The notes under the pieces were generated by a model that was not told the origin of the DNA, ran no database searches, and worked only from the letters and a program-made list of their open reading frames with translations. Of a stretch of DNA of 64,000 bases, positions 53,132 to 64,000 are shown one piece after another. How positions within the stretch are numbered: position 1 is the stretch's first letter; every line of letters begins with the position of its first letter. Made by a program: the position numbers and the translations under genes. The stretch covers positions 6,820,001 to 6,884,000 of the forward strand of contig NZ_JAFQ01000004.1 of the NCBI RefSeq assembly GCF_000526215.1, read 5' to 3'. Source of the stretch: Nocardia sp. BMG51109. GTDB lineage: Bacteria; Actinomycetota; Actinomycetes; Mycobacteriales; Mycobacteriaceae.

Positions 53132-53959
53132 GTGAGTGCGCGGGAATACGGGGACATCTATGCGGGACATACCCGGAAGCGGAAGCGGGCGGTACCGGAG
53201 GTGGCGGCGGAGCGCGATCTCGTCGCCGAGGACGCGGCCACCGGATTCTGCGGCGCCGTGGTCGGTTTCGACCGCAGCTACGACGGCGACTTCGTCAAGC
53301 TCGAGGACCGGCACGGCGCGGTGCGGCTGTTCGCGCTGCGGGAGGCGGCGTTCCTGATCGACGGGCAACCGGTCACCCTGGTCCGTCCGCAGGCGGCCGC
53401 CCCGGCACGGCCGACCCGTTCGGCCTCGGGGTCCACGCGCGTCGAGGGGCTGCGGGCGCGGGTCGCGCGCACCAGCCGGATCTGGGTGGAGGGCGTGCAC
53501 GACGCCGCGCTGGTCGAGCGGGTCTGGGGGCACGACCTGCGCGTGGAGGGCGTGGTCGTCGAGCATCTCGAGGGATTGGACAACCTCGCCGAGCGGCTGG
53601 CCGAGTTCGAGCCGGGACCCGGCCGCCGGGTCGGGGTGCTGGTCGACCATCTGGTCACCGGATCCAAGGAGACGGGCATGACCACCGGTCTCGGCCCGCA
53701 CGTCCTGGTGACCGGTCATCCCTATATCGACGTCTGGCAGGCCGTGCGCCCGGCGGTGCTCGGGATCCCGTCCTGGCCCGAGGTGCCGCGCGGCGAGGAC
53801 TGGAAGACCGGCGTCTGCCGCCGCCTGGACTGGGGTACGCCGCGCGACGGCTGGCGGCGGGTCTACGACGCCGTCGGCAGTTTCCGCGATCTGGAATCAC
53901 CACTGATCGGCGCGGTCGAGCGGCTCATCGACTTCGTCACCGAACCCGATATGCCCTGA
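53132..53959 (+). CDS. DUF3097-family protein
   Basis: 275 residues, an actinobacterial conserved protein of unknown function. GFCGAVVGFDRSYDGDFVKLEDRHGAVRLF near residue 30 and RVARTSRIWVEGVHDAALVERVWGHDLRVEGVVVEHLEGLDNL in the middle look like a Toprim-like nucleic-acid or nucleotide domain (EGxxD, then DHLVTGSKE). No membrane segment or signal. GTG start is leaderless. It diverges from nfeD. Confidence 0.82.
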   Translation: MSAREYGDIYAGHTRKRKRAVPEVAAERDLVAEDAATGFCGAVVGFDRSYDGDFVKLEDRHGAVRLFALREAAFLIDGQPVTLVRPQAAAPARPTRSASGSTRVEGLRARVARTSRIWVEGVHDAALVERVWGHDLRVEGVVVEHLEGLDNLAERLAEFEPGPGRRVGVLVDHLVTGSKETGMTTGLGPHVLVTGHPYIDVWQAVRPAVLGIPSWPEVPRGEDWKTGVCRRLDWGTPRDGWRRVYDAVGSFRDLESPLIGAVERLIDFVTEPDMP

Positions 53960-54107
53960 TCCCGGTACCCGGCGGAATGCGCGTATCCCGAACGGTATTC
54001 GAGTCCCGGCCGCGGACCTCCGAGGTCACCGACCGGGCGACCCGTGCCTGGCGACCGGCCGTCCCCCGGCTGCCGGACACCGCCGGGTGGGCAGGCAATT
54101 GCCCAGT

Positions 54108-54113
54108 TATGCT
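54108..54113 (+). promoter_or_regulatory. Candidate -10 box (TATGCT), leaderless start
   Basis: TATGCT ends six bases before ATG 54120, without a Shine–Dalgarno sequence. Confidence 0.45.
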
Positions 54114-54119
54114 CGAAAC

Positions 54120-54932
54120 ATGTGTTCTCCCAGTGCGACGCTGACGGTGTGGGCCGGTTCCTGGCTGGCCGGCCACAGCGCGCCCGACGACGTGCTGGAC
54201 GCGCTGCGGGCCTGGGCGCCGCGGCACGGCGTCGCCGCCGGTGATCCGGTCACCGGCGGGCGCACCGGGCTGCCGTGGCCGACCGCCGAACCGCTCGCGC
54301 CCGGTACGGGAATCATGATGCTGCTCAAGGTCATCCGCGAATCGCTGGACGATCCGGACGCCCGGCTGCGGCTGGTGCTACCGGTGCCCGGCGACGTCCG
54401 CGGCGTCCCGCCGGGCACCGAGTTCGCCACGGCGGCACTGGAAGCCGAGGAAGGCCTGCTGGCCGGGCCGCCCGGCGCGGAGGGCATCGGCCTGGTTCCA
54501 CAGTGGTCCGCCGAGGACACCCTGCAGTGGACCGTCTATCACATCACCATCCCGGATCCCGTCCCCGATATGGCCCTGGGCGAGGCCGAGCACACGATGC
54601 GCGAGGCGGTCCGCGACGCCGCCGACGCGCTGATGCAGGTGCAGACCACGGGCGTCGGCACCGACGACATGGACCCGAGGGAACTGGTGGAGGCCGAACT
54701 GGCCGACTATTCCCGGCACATCTATCCGGACTCGGCGCCGCTGCGGGCCCGCCGCATCCTCGACACCGCCGACCACGTGGCGGCGATCCTCACCGTGGCG
54801 CAGCAGGCCCCGGCGTCTTCCCCTGCCTCGGCGAGCGCCATGCACGCACAGGAGACGCTGCTGCGCCCGCTGTGGGATGCGATCCGCGCCGCCCGGCTCG
54901 CCGCGGTGCACTCCGCCGCCGGCACACACTGA
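54120..54932 (+). CDS. Conserved actinobacterial hypothetical protein
   Basis: 270 residues. LTVWAGSWLAGHSAPDDVLDALRAWAPRHGV opens the protein; a middle region (LRLVLPVPGDVRGVPPGTEF) precedes a helical C-terminus (ADALMQVQTTGVGTDDMDPRELVEAEL … LRARRILDTADHVAAILTV). No signal or membrane segment. I recognise the general type from related actinomycetes but know no function. Start ATG 54120 has a leaderless promoter. It follows DUF3097 on the same strand. Confidence 0.75.
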   Translation: MCSPSATLTVWAGSWLAGHSAPDDVLDALRAWAPRHGVAAGDPVTGGRTGLPWPTAEPLAPGTGIMMLLKVIRESLDDPDARLRLVLPVPGDVRGVPPGTEFATAALEAEEGLLAGPPGAEGIGLVPQWSAEDTLQWTVYHITIPDPVPDMALGEAEHTMREAVRDAADALMQVQTTGVGTDDMDPRELVEAELADYSRHIYPDSAPLRARRILDTADHVAAILTVAQQAPASSPASASAMHAQETLLRPLWDAIRAARLAAVHSAAGTH

Positions 54933-55062
54933 GGCCCGCAGCCCTTTTCGGCACGGCGCCTGCCCGCCGTCGCCTCCCGTGCGGCAGACCCTGGTGCGGC
55001 GCGCGACGCGCCCGCCGGTATCGTGCCCGACCCGGCCATCGCGCAGACACGAGGTGATACGG

Positions 55063-55806
55063 ATGCGAATATCCCGCGCCGCGGCCGCGGCCCTGACGGC
55101 CGCGCTCGTCGGTCTCGGCACCTGTGCCGCGGCACCGGCGCACGCCGTGGTCGGCGGCGCCGACGCCGACGCGGCGGCCTACCCCTGGCTCGCCGCCCTC
55201 GGCACACCGCTCTACGCGACCCGGCCCGGCGGCCAGTTCTGCGCGGGGTCCCTCATCGCACCCGACCGGATCCTCACCGCCGGGCACTGCGGCGCACTGG
55301 CGAAGGTGCTGCCCGGCACGCGGGTCACCTTCGGCCGCACCGATGTCGCCGACTCCGCCGGAACCACCGTGGGCATCAAGGATGTTCGCATCCACCCGGG
55401 ATTCCGGGTTTCGCCGTTCGGCGGCGACGCGGCCTTCCACGACGATGTCGCGGTGCTCACCCTGGCCGAGCCGGTAGCACTGCCCACCGTGAAGGTCGGT
55501 GCCCCGCACGGCGATTCGGCCGAGGTGCTGGGCTGGGGCGTCACCGCCGACGACGACTCCAACAGCCGCCTGCACGCCGCGACGATCCCCCTGCTGCGCG
55601 ACGCCGACTGCGCCGCCTACGGCGCCGAATTCGATCCTCGCGAGGCGCTGTGCGCCGGCTCCCCGGCCGCCGACGCCGCCCAATTCGACAGCGGCGGACC
55701 GGTTCTGGTGGACGGCACGCTGGTCGGCGTCGTCTCCTGGGGTAAGGGCAGCGCCGAGCCCGGCTATCCCGGCGTCTATGCGCGGGTGCCCGCACTCGAT
55801 TTCTGA
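55063..55806 (+). CDS. Secreted trypsin-like serine protease
   Basis: 247 residues. Signal peptide RAAAAALTAALVGLGTCAAAPAHA, then a chymotrypsin-fold domain starting VVGGADADAAAYPW as in mature trypsins. Triad: His in TAGHC, Asp in HDDVAVL, Ser in FDSGGP; the usual GDSGGP glycine is phenylalanine. Cysteines pair as in small bacterial trypsins. ATG 55063 has AGGTGA upstream. The target is unknown. Confidence 0.9.
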   Translation: MRISRAAAAALTAALVGLGTCAAAPAHAVVGGADADAAAYPWLAALGTPLYATRPGGQFCAGSLIAPDRILTAGHCGALAKVLPGTRVTFGRTDVADSAGTTVGIKDVRIHPGFRVSPFGGDAAFHDDVAVLTLAEPVALPTVKVGAPHGDSAEVLGWGVTADDDSNSRLHAATIPLLRDADCAAYGAEFDPREALCAGSPAADAAQFDSGGPVLVDGTLVGVVSWGKGSAEPGYPGVYARVPALDF

Positions 55807-55819
55807 GTTCGCCGGCACG

Positions 55820-55846
55820 GTGGACCACAGTGCGGTGGACTACAGT
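55820..55846 (+). promoter_or_regulatory. 12-bp direct repeat including the -10 box of pmt
   Basis: GTGGACYACAGT occurs at 55820–55831 and 55835–55846, 15 bases apart. The second copy contains TACAGT, which ends six bases before ATG 55853 and fits a leaderless start. The repeat may be a regulator site or a duplicated promoter element. Confidence 0.5.
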
Positions 55847-55852
55847 ATCGAC

Positions 55853-57397
55853 ATGGTCCAGCCGGGCGCACCCGCCGCGCCACGGTCGATGACCGCCCCC
55901 GCGCCGCTGCGGCCCACGCCCGATTTCGGTCCCTGGGACACCGCACGCGGCTGGTGGGTCACGCTCGTGCTCACGGTCGTCGGCGCGGTCACCCGGTTCT
56001 TCCGGCTCGACTACCCGACCGGCGGCGGCGCGCCGGTCTTCGACGAGAAGTACTACGCCTCCCAGGCATGGGAAATCCACACCGGCGCAGCGGGTGTCGA
56101 GGACAACCCGGGCTACGGTCTGGTCGTCCACCCGCCGATGGGCAAGTTCCTGATCGCCGCGGGCGAGGCGCTGTTCGGCTACGGTCCCTGGGGGTGGCGG
56201 TTCGCGGCCGCCGTCGCCGGCAGCCTGCTGGTGCTGCTCGTCGTCCGCATCACCCGCCGCCTCGCCCGATCGACGATGATCGGCGCCATCGCCGGAATCC
56301 TGTTGATCGCCGACGGTGTCAGCTTCGTATCCTCGCGCATCGGCATGCTCGACGTCTTCCTGGCGCTGTTCGCCACCGCGGCGCTCGGCTGCCTGGTCGT
56401 CGACCGCGACGACGTGCGACAACGGATGGCCCACGCCGATCTGGCGGGACGCACCGCGTCGGGTCTCGGCCCGCGAATCGGGGTGCGCTGGTGGCGATTC
56501 GGCGCCGGCGTGCTACTCGGACTGGCGTGCGCGACGAAATGGTCGGGCGGGTATTTCCTGGTCTTCTTCGTCGTGCTCGCGCTGGGGTTCGACGGGGCCG
56601 CACGGCGGGCCTACGGCGTGGCCCGCCCGTGGCTGAGCACCGTCGCGCGCGACCTGGTCCCGGCGCTCTACGCGCTCGCCGTCGTTCCGCTCGCCGTCTA
56701 TCTGGCGTCCTACGGCGGCTGGTTCGCCGCCGAGACGGCGGTGTACCGGCATGTCGCCGGGGTACAGATCGGCGGCGACGGTCCCTTCGCCGTCGTCCCG
56801 GACGCACTGCGGTCGCTGTGGTTCTATCACGGCGAAATGCTCGGCTTCCATACCGGGCTGACCAACTCCGCGGGCAACCATCACGAGTGGGAGTCCAAGC
56901 CGTGGGCCTGGCCGATGAGCCTGCGGCCGATGCTGTACTACCTGCCCGACCCGGCGCACAGCACCGGATGCGGTGAGCCCAAATGCATCAGCGCCGTCAT
57001 GCTGCTGGGGACGCCGGCGATCTGGTGGCTCGCGTTCCCGGTCCTCGGCTGGGCACTGTGGCGCACCGCGGTCCGGCGCGATGGGCGCTATGCCGCCCTG
57101 CTCACCGGATACGGCGCCGCCTGGCTGCCCTGGTTCGGCGCGCTGGACCGGCAGATGTACTTCTTCTACGCCACCGCCATGGCTCCGTACCTGGTCATGC
57201 TGCTGGCCCTGGCACTCGGCGAGATCCTCGGCAGGGCGGAGGATTCCTTCGAGCAGCGCCGCACCCGTTTGCTGCTGGTATGCCTCTATCTCGGCCTCGT
57301 TCTGGCAAATTTCGCCTGGATCTATCCGATCCTCACCGCGATCCCGCTCACCTTCTCCACGTGGCTGCACGAACTGTGGTTACCCAGTTGGCGCTGA
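55853..57397 (+). CDS. pmt: Protein O-mannosyltransferase (PMT, GT39)
   Basis: 514 residues, polytopic. It transfers mannose from polyprenyl-phosphate-mannose to secreted proteins. FRLDYPTGGGAPVFDEKYYASQAWEIHTG holds the catalytic DE in the first extracytoplasmic loop. HPPMGKFLIAAGEALFGYGPWGWRF and SRIGMLDVFLALFATAALG are family hallmarks. LTNSAGNHHEWESKPWAWPMSLRPMLYY lies in the large loop. It resembles the Mycobacterium enzyme Rv1002c. Leaderless ATG. Confidence 0.92.
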   Translation: MVQPGAPAAPRSMTAPAPLRPTPDFGPWDTARGWWVTLVLTVVGAVTRFFRLDYPTGGGAPVFDEKYYASQAWEIHTGAAGVEDNPGYGLVVHPPMGKFLIAAGEALFGYGPWGWRFAAAVAGSLLVLLVVRITRRLARSTMIGAIAGILLIADGVSFVSSRIGMLDVFLALFATAALGCLVVDRDDVRQRMAHADLAGRTASGLGPRIGVRWWRFGAGVLLGLACATKWSGGYFLVFFVVLALGFDGAARRAYGVARPWLSTVARDLVPALYALAVVPLAVYLASYGGWFAAETAVYRHVAGVQIGGDGPFAVVPDALRSLWFYHGEMLGFHTGLTNSAGNHHEWESKPWAWPMSLRPMLYYLPDPAHSTGCGEPKCISAVMLLGTPAIWWLAFPVLGWALWRTAVRRDGRYAALLTGYGAAWLPWFGALDRQMYFFYATAMAPYLVMLLALALGEILGRAEDSFEQRRTRLLLVCLYLGLVLANFAWIYPILTAIPLTFSTWLHELWLPSWR

Positions 57398-57502
57398 TTC
57401 GGATCGGACACACCGCGTCCGGACGTACGCTGACCCTAGTCACCGGTAGCCGCGGCATGCCGGGCCTCGGCCGGTGGCGAGCTGATCAGTGATGAGGAAC
57501 TG

Positions 57503-58342
57503 ATGACCGTGCCGGAACCGACCGTGACGTCCTCGACCGTCGTCTCCGCCGACGGCACCACCATCGCCTATCTCACCGTCGGCCGCGGGCCCGCCCTCGT
57601 CGTCGTGCCCGGTGCGCTCTCGGTGGCCGCCGGATACCTGGACTTCGCCCGAGCGCTCGGGGAACAGTTCACCGCGCATGTCGTCGAGCGCCGCGGGCGC
57701 GGCCGCAGCGGCCCGCAGGGACCGGAGTACCGCATCGACAAGGAGCGCGAGGATCTGCTCGCCGTCTGCGACAAGACGGGGGCGCGGTTGCTGGTGGGGC
57801 ACAGTTACGGCGGGCTCGTGGTGCTGGAGACCGCGCGCGGCTGCCCCGATATCCGCAAGGCCGCCGTCTACGAACCGGGACTGTCGATCGACCGGTCCGT
57901 ACCCACCGGCTGGATGTCCGCCTACGAGCGAAACCTGGTCCGGGACAGGCCGTTCGACGCGTTCGTCGAATTCGCGCGGGCGATGGGCCCCGAATCCGCC
58001 CGCCGCGCGCCGCGCTGGCTGATGCGCCGCATGATGCCGCTGGCGCTCCGGGGCCCGCAGCGGAGCATCGTGCTGGGCCAATTGACGGAAACCCTGCGTG
58101 AGCATCGCGAGATCGCCCGGCTCGACAACACCTACCCGGCCTATCGCGAGATCGCGGCGGAGGTGCTGATCCTGCAGGGTGGCAGGGACCACACCACACA
58201 GGCCGATATCGACCGCGCCACCCTCGAATACACCATTCCGCACTGCACCGGGCACCTGTTCCCGGACCTGGACCATTTCGGTATCGATAAGGGCGACCCC
58301 GGACGCGTCGCGGGCATCGTCGGCACCTTCTTCGCCGGCTGA
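57503..58342 (+). CDS. Alpha/beta-hydrolase
   Basis: 279 residues. LVVVPGALSVAAGYLDFARAL (oxyanion region), GHSYGG with the nucleophile (about Ser100), LILQGGRDH with the acid, and PDLDHFGID with the histidine. RRGRGRSGPQG is the strand-4 loop. It may be an esterase or C–C hydrolase; substrate unknown. ATG 57503 has GAGG upstream. Convergent with hemH. Confidence 0.88.
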   Translation: MTVPEPTVTSSTVVSADGTTIAYLTVGRGPALVVVPGALSVAAGYLDFARALGEQFTAHVVERRGRGRSGPQGPEYRIDKEREDLLAVCDKTGARLLVGHSYGGLVVLETARGCPDIRKAAVYEPGLSIDRSVPTGWMSAYERNLVRDRPFDAFVEFARAMGPESARRAPRWLMRRMMPLALRGPQRSIVLGQLTETLREHREIARLDNTYPAYREIAAEVLILQGGRDHTTQADIDRATLEYTIPHCTGHLFPDLDHFGIDKGDPGRVAGIVGTFFAG

Positions 58343-58367
58343 CCCCGTCGCGCCGGCCCGGGGCGTT

Positions 58368-59414
58368 TCAGCCGCGGCGACGCGGTGGCTCGCAGCAGCC
58401 GACGACGCACGGTGCGCCGTCGGTGGTGCAGCCGTATCCGGGCACGGTCCCGAGCCGGCGCGGCGCCACGCCGGACAGATGCTCCCCCACCAACTCCGCG
58501 ATCATCCGCGCGAACCGCGGATCCGTCCCCGGCGTGGCGGCGCGGGCGAACGCCATACCGAGTTCGGCGGCCTTCTCGGTCGCCTCGTTGTCCAGGTCCC
58601 AGATCACCTCGAGATGGTCCGACACGAAACCCACCGGGCACACCACCACGGCGTCGATTCCCTTGGCCGACAACGCTTCCAGGTGGTCGACGATATCCGG
58701 CTCCAGCCACGGCACCTGCGGCGGACCCGACCGCGACTGCCAGACGACGTCGAAGTCGTCGAATCCCGTTGCGCCGGCGCACAACCGGGCCGCGTCGACG
58801 ACCTGGCGGCCGTAGAGATGCCCGCCGTCGTCCGGCGGCCCGGCCGCCGCATCGGCCGACACCGGGATCGAGTGCGCCGTGAACACCAGCCGCACCCGAT
58901 CGCGCCGGTCGAGGGGAATCCGCTGTACCGCGGCGCGAATCGCGTCGGCGAAGGCGTCGATGAACAGCGGGTGATCGAAGAACTGGCGCAGCTTCACCAG
59001 CCGCGGCGCCGACTCCCCGGCCGCCGCCCGCGCCCGCACGATGTCCTCGTCGTACTGTCGGCACCCCGAATACCCGCCCCAGGCCGAGGTTGGAAACGCC
59101 AGGGCCGCACCGACTCCGTCGTCCCGCATCCGCGCGACGGTGTCCTCCACCATCGGATGCCAGTTGCGGTTGCCGAAATAGACCGGCAGTTCGATGGCCT
59201 GCCGGCCGAATTCCGCCTCGACGGCCGCGATGATGTCGCGATTCAGCGCGTTGATGGGCGAGACGCCACCGAAATGGTGGTAGTGCTCGGCGACCTCGGC
59301 CAGCCGCTCCGGGGGAACGCCACGACCCCGAGTGACGTTCTCCAGGAACGGCATCACCTCCTCGGGCCCCTCGGGCCCGCCGAAGGACAGCACCAGCAGC
59401 GCGTCGTACTCCAT
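58368..59414 (-). CDS. hemH: Ferrochelatase (coproporphyrin type)
   Basis: 348 residues. In actinobacteria this enzyme inserts iron into coproporphyrin [30 protein letters not shown] is the N-terminal signature, [11 protein letters not shown] holds the iron-site histidine, and [21 protein letters not shown] holds the catalytic Glu. Cysteines for a [2Fe-2S] cluster are present (GYSGCRQY, and [13 protein letters not shown] at the C-terminus), as in mycobacterial ferrochelatase. ATG 59414 has AGGTGG upstream. Last gene of fabG1–inhA–hemH. Confidence 0.94.
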   Translation of the reverse strand: MEYDALLVLSFGGPEGPEEVMPFLENVTRGRGVPPERLAEVAEHYHHFGGVSPINALNRDIIAAVEAEFGRQAIELPVYFGNRNWHPMVEDTVARMRDDGVGAALAFPTSAWGGYSGCRQYDEDIVRARAAAGESAPRLVKLRQFFDHPLFIDAFADAIRAAVQRIPLDRRDRVRLVFTAHSIPVSADAAAGPPDDGGHLYGRQVVDAARLCAGATGFDDFDVVWQSRSGPPQVPWLEPDIVDHLEALSAKGIDAVVVCPVGFVSDHLEVIWDLDNEATEKAAELGMAFARAATPGTDPRFARMIAELVGEHLSGVAPRRLGTVPGYGCTTDGAPCVVGCCEPPRRRG

Positions 59415-59487
59415 GCCCACCTCAGTTCGCATCCAAGCCGTCATGGTCCGGACGACGCGGCCCGGTCACCGCGCGCCGACTATCCGC

Positions 59488-60324
59488 TCAGTTGGCCGAC
59501 CAGTTCTCCGGGAACCAGGTGTTGTGGCTGGCCCCGCCGTCGACGTAGATGATCGACCCGGTGGTGCCGGGCAGCCAGTCCGACAGCACCGTGACGATCG
59601 ACTTGGCCACCACGGTCGGGTCCTCGACGTCCCAGCCGATCGGCGACGCGCCGTCCCAATAGGTGTTCAGCATGGTCAGCTGCTTGGCGTCGTCGGTCGC
59701 GGTGCCGGCGATGGCCTTGGCGGCCAGCGTCTTGATCGGACCGGCGGCGACCAGATTCGAGCGAATCCGCTTGGCCTCGCCCACTTCTCGCGCCACGTAC
59801 CGGTTCACCGACTCCAGCGCGGCCTTCGCCACGCCCATCCAGTTGTAGTAAGGCAGCGCGGTGCGCGGATCGAAGTCCATGCCCACGATCGAGCCGCCCT
59901 CGTTCATCGCCGGCAGCACCGCCCGCGCCAGCGACGCGTAGCTCCACGCCGAGATCTCGAACGACTTCGCCGCATCCGGGCCCGGGCCGTCCAGGAACGG
60001 CTTGGCCTCCGGGCCCATCAGGGTGCGCGGCGCGAACGCGATCGAGTGGAGCACACCGTCGACACCCTCCGGCGCGAGTTCGCGAACCTTGTCCGCCAGC
60101 GCGGCCAGATCCTCCTCGCTGGTGACGTCGAGGCCGATGGCCGGGGGGATCTCCTGCGGCAGCCGCTTCGCGATCCGGTCGATCAGCCGCAGCCGCTCGG
60201 GAATGCCGGTGATGATCACCTTCGCGCCCTGCTCCTGCGCCACCTTGGCGGCGTGGAAGGCGATCGAGGCGTCGGTGATGATGCCGGTGATGAGGACGGT
60301 CTTGCCCTCGAGCAATCCGCTCAT
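59488..60324 (-). CDS. inhA: Enoyl-ACP reductase InhA
   Basis: 278 residues. It reduces the trans-2-enoyl-ACP in FAS-II mycolic-acid elongation using NADH and is the isoniazid target. [21 protein letters not shown] is the NAD loop, HSIAFAP contains the serine changed in resistant mycobacteria, and [20 protein letters not shown] carries the Tyr/Lys pair. The C-terminal substrate loop and [14 protein letters not shown] are intact. ATG 60324. It follows fabG1 by about 100 bases. Confidence 0.96.
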   Translation of the reverse strand: MSGLLEGKTVLITGIITDASIAFHAAKVAQEQGAKVIITGIPERLRLIDRIAKRLPQEIPPAIGLDVTSEEDLAALADKVRELAPEGVDGVLHSIAFAPRTLMGPEAKPFLDGPGPDAAKSFEISAWSYASLARAVLPAMNEGGSIVGMDFDPRTALPYYNWMGVAKAALESVNRYVAREVGEAKRIRSNLVAAGPIKTLAAKAIAGTATDDAKQLTMLNTYWDGASPIGWDVEDPTVVAKSIVTVLSDWLPGTTGSIIYVDGGASHNTWFPENWSAN

Positions 60325-60421
60325 GAAATTCGGGGTCTCCTGTTCGGGGGTCTGGTGGATTCGTGCGCCGGTACGCCGACAGTCTCGCCGAGCGCGGAAC
60401 GCCGGGTGCGGCCCTGGATGC

Positions 60422-61255
<834 letters not shown>

Positions 61256-61297
61256 TCACGGGGCCGGCGAACGAGTGCGCGGTTCGCCCGCGATCCG

Positions 61298-62302
61298 CTA
61301 CGGCAGCCGCTGCCGGTAGAGCAGTCCGGCGACCGCACCCGCGGAGGTGAGCAGCAGACCGATCAGCAGCCACGGCCGGCTCGCATCACCCATCTGCATC
61401 TCGTAGCCGATCTGCTTGTCCAAGGTGTCGTACACGGCGTTGAGTTCCTCGAGCGAGGACGCGGTGTAGAAGTCGCCGCCGGAGATCTTGGCGATCTCAC
61501 GCAGCGAATCGTCGTCCACCGCCACCCGGACCTGTTGCGCGCCACGGCCGTCCGGGTCCGGGATCTCCACGCTGCCCCACGTCGTGCCGAACGAGATGGT
61601 CGACACCGGAACGTTCTTCTGCTTGGCCGTGCGGGCCGCGACGAAGCCGTGCCGGGGATTGTCGACGTCCTTGTCGTCGGGCACGGTCTGCTTACCGTCG
61701 GACATCAGCACGATCCGGGCCGGCGGCGGGGTCCCGGCGCCGCCGAGCACCGACCCCAGCGTCTCGATGGCCTGCATGGCGCTGAAGATGCCCTCACCGG
61801 TCGCGGTGCGCTCGGACAGCTTGATGTTGTTGATGGCCGCCTTCACGGCCTCGCGATTGGTGGTCGGCGACACCTGCACCGAGGCCGTGCCCGCGAAGGT
61901 CACCAACCCGAGATTGATTCCGGGAGTGAGACCCTCGGCGAAATCGCTGGCCGCCTCCTTGGCCACCTGCAGGCGCGACGGCGGCACGTCGGTCGCCTCC
62001 ATCGACAGCGACACGTCCATCACCAACATCACGGTGGCGCGGTTGCGGGGCACCTTCTTGGCGGCCTGCGGGCCGGCCGCCGCGATCGTCAGCAGCACCA
62101 GGCCGACCAATATCAACGCCACCGGCACGTGCCGGAAGCCGCTGGGCCGCTTGGGCGCGACCCGCTCCAGCGTCTCCATATTCGCGAACCGGAGCAGATG
62201 CTGCTTGCGCCGGCGCTGCACCACCACGTAGAGCAGTGCGATCGCGGCGACGACGAGCAGGAACGCCAGCCAGGCGGCGGCGGTGAAATGCGAAATACTC
62301 AC
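61298..62302 (-). CDS. VWA-domain membrane protein of the MoxR operon
   Basis: 334 residues. Two N-terminal helices ([40 protein letters not shown]) flank a basic loop. The von Willebrand A domain follows with the MIDAS motif DVSLSM and [15 protein letters not shown]-terminal helix ([18 protein letters not shown]) re-enters the membrane. It matches the layout of Rv1481. GTG 62302 overlaps the DUF58 stop (GTGA). It probably works with MoxR as a chaperone or envelope-stress complex. Confidence 0.9.
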   Translation of the reverse strand: MSISHFTAAAWLAFLLVVAAIALLYVVVQRRRKQHLLRFANMETLERVAPKRPSGFRHVPVALILVGLVLLTIAAAGPQAAKKVPRNRATVMLVMDVSLSMEATDVPPSRLQVAKEAASDFAEGLTPGINLGLVTFAGTASVQVSPTTNREAVKAAINNIKLSERTATGEGIFSAMQAIETLGSVLGGAGTPPPARIVLMSDGKQTVPDDKDVDNPRHGFVAARTAKQKNVPVSTISFGTTWGSVEIPDPDGRGAQQVRVAVDDDSLREIAKISGGDFYTASSLEELNAVYDTLDKQIGYEMQMGDASRPWLLIGLLLTSAGAVAGLLYRQRLP

Positions 62303-63305
62303 TGTCGAGGGACCTGACCGGACGGGGCGCCGAAGGTGTGGCGCCGGGTGGACACGAACCGGACGACGTCGGCGATCCAATCCCGGTCGGTGCGCAGCGT
62401 CAGCACCGGGGCTCCGCTGCTGCGCAGCGCCTGCTCGACCTGACCGCGGTGCCGCCGCGCCGCGCGGGTGAAATCGCTACGCAGCGTGGGGGTTACGGTG
62501 AACTCCCGGGTGCGGCCGGTCTCGGGATCGTGCAGCACCACGTCACCCACGTCGGGCAGTTCCAGATCCAGCGGATCCAGCACCTCCACCCCGAGCAGAT
62601 CGTGGCGGCCGGAGATGGCGCGCAACGACCGTTGCCAGTCGATGTCGCCGAGGAAGTCCGAAATCACCACGGCCAGACCGCGTTTGCGCTGCGGGCGGCG
62701 CAGCGACTCGATCGCGCCGCGCAGGTCGCCGCGCACGCCGTCGGCCGCGTGCGGGGTGGTGGCGATGTCACGCAACATCGCCTGAGCATGAACCCGCCCG
62801 CTGCGGGCGGGAATCCGGAACAGCCGCTCGCCGTTGGCGACGACGGCGCCGATCCGGTTGCCGCCGCCGCTGGTGAGGTAGGTGACCGCGGCCGCAGCGG
62901 CGACCACCAGATCCCGCTTCTGGCACAGCGCGGTGCCGAAGTCGAGGCTGGCGGACAGGTCGACCACGAGCCAGGTCTCCAGCTCCCGGTCGGCGATCAT
63001 CTGCCGCACGTGCGGATGGGTGGTGCGGGCCGTGACCGACCAGTCCATCTGGCGCACGTCGTCGCCCGGCTGATACAGCCGGGCCTCACCGGGTTCGGAC
63101 CCCGGGCCCGGGATCAGGCCCTGGTGGTCGCCGTGCAGCACGCCGTCCAGGCGCCGGCGCACGGTCAGTTCGAGGGTCTTCAGCGCGGCCGACAACCGCG
63201 GATCGTTCAGATTGCCGGAGCGGAACGAGGGCGGGGCCGCACTGTGCTTCGTCGGTGGGACCTTCGGTGAATTCGTCACTGGCGCAACCGAATCCGACGC
63301 TCCGG

Positions 63306-63309
<4 letters not shown>
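62299..63309 (-). CDS. DUF58-family protein
   Basis: 336 residues, soluble. The DUF58 signature [19 protein letters not shown] is near residue 95. A VWA-like stretch ([26 protein letters not shown]) follows. The N-terminal 35 residues are disordered. GTG 63309 overlaps the moxR stop, and its own stop overlaps the VWA gene start, so the three proteins are co-translated. Same order as Rv1479–Rv1481. Confidence 0.9.

Positions 63310-64000
<691 letters not shown>

Overview
The window is about 70% G+C and reads as chromosome of a mycolic-acid actinomycete, most likely Nocardia or a close relative. The evidence is the moxR–DUF58–VWA–fabG1–inhA–hemH block arranged as in Mycobacterium, together with ChoD-type cholesterol oxidase, LigC/Prim-PolC, mutA–mutB–meaB, a mycobacterial-type six-TM adenylate cyclase, a short Rpf and many TetR regulators. 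There is no rRNA, tRNA, CRISPR array, prophage or intact insertion sequence. All coordinates and motifs were read by eye; nothing was searched or folded by program.

Layout. 1–7800: a LexA-family repressor, an LCP cell-wall ligase, a TetR/choD divergent pair with a palindromic operator, a double-TerD protein, a DUF2599-like lipoprotein with a duplicated ribosome-binding site, and a PPOX-fold protein. 7967–13390: four tightly overlapping genes (SufS-like desulfurase, HMA-domain protein of unknown function, fold-III PLP decarboxylase, cysteine synthase–rhodanese fusion). This is the most novel-looking system here. 13400–20530: a palindromic repeat, a coiled-coil protein, an antiporter fused to a UBP zinc finger, TetR genes and two DHA2-type exporters. 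20690–24740: a flotillin module, a cold-shock protein, and the ligC/Prim-PolC repair pair. 24858–35740: a hydrolase remnant, TetR/acyl-CoA dehydrogenase, an unusual zinc-ribbon SDR, a type II thioesterase, a TetR/flavin monooxygenase pair, a nucleoside hydrolase, an adenylate cyclase and an ATC-hydrolase-like protein.

35920–43380: mutA–mutB–meaB for propionate/methylmalonyl-CoA metabolism, a TVP38 protein and an SDR ending at a strong terminator. 43599–45690: an Rpf gene with a long structured leader and an upstream CRP site, then two CrcB fluoride channel subunits behind a convincing fluoride riboswitch. 45773–51200: a three-gene unit with 4-bp overlaps encoding a Tat lipoprotein binding protein, a fused MalF/MalG-like permease and a membrane/TPR protein, but no ATPase. 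51299–58342: an NfeD/SPFH pair, two actinobacterial hypotheticals, a secreted trypsin-like protease, protein O-mannosyltransferase and an alpha/beta hydrolase. 58368–64000: hemH, inhA, fabG1, then VWA, DUF58 and MoxR (cut by the window end).

Many starts lack a Shine–Dalgarno sequence but have a TANNNT hexamer 6–7 bases upstream, which points to leaderless transcripts. Several TetR genes sit beside palindromes in the divergent promoter they probably control.
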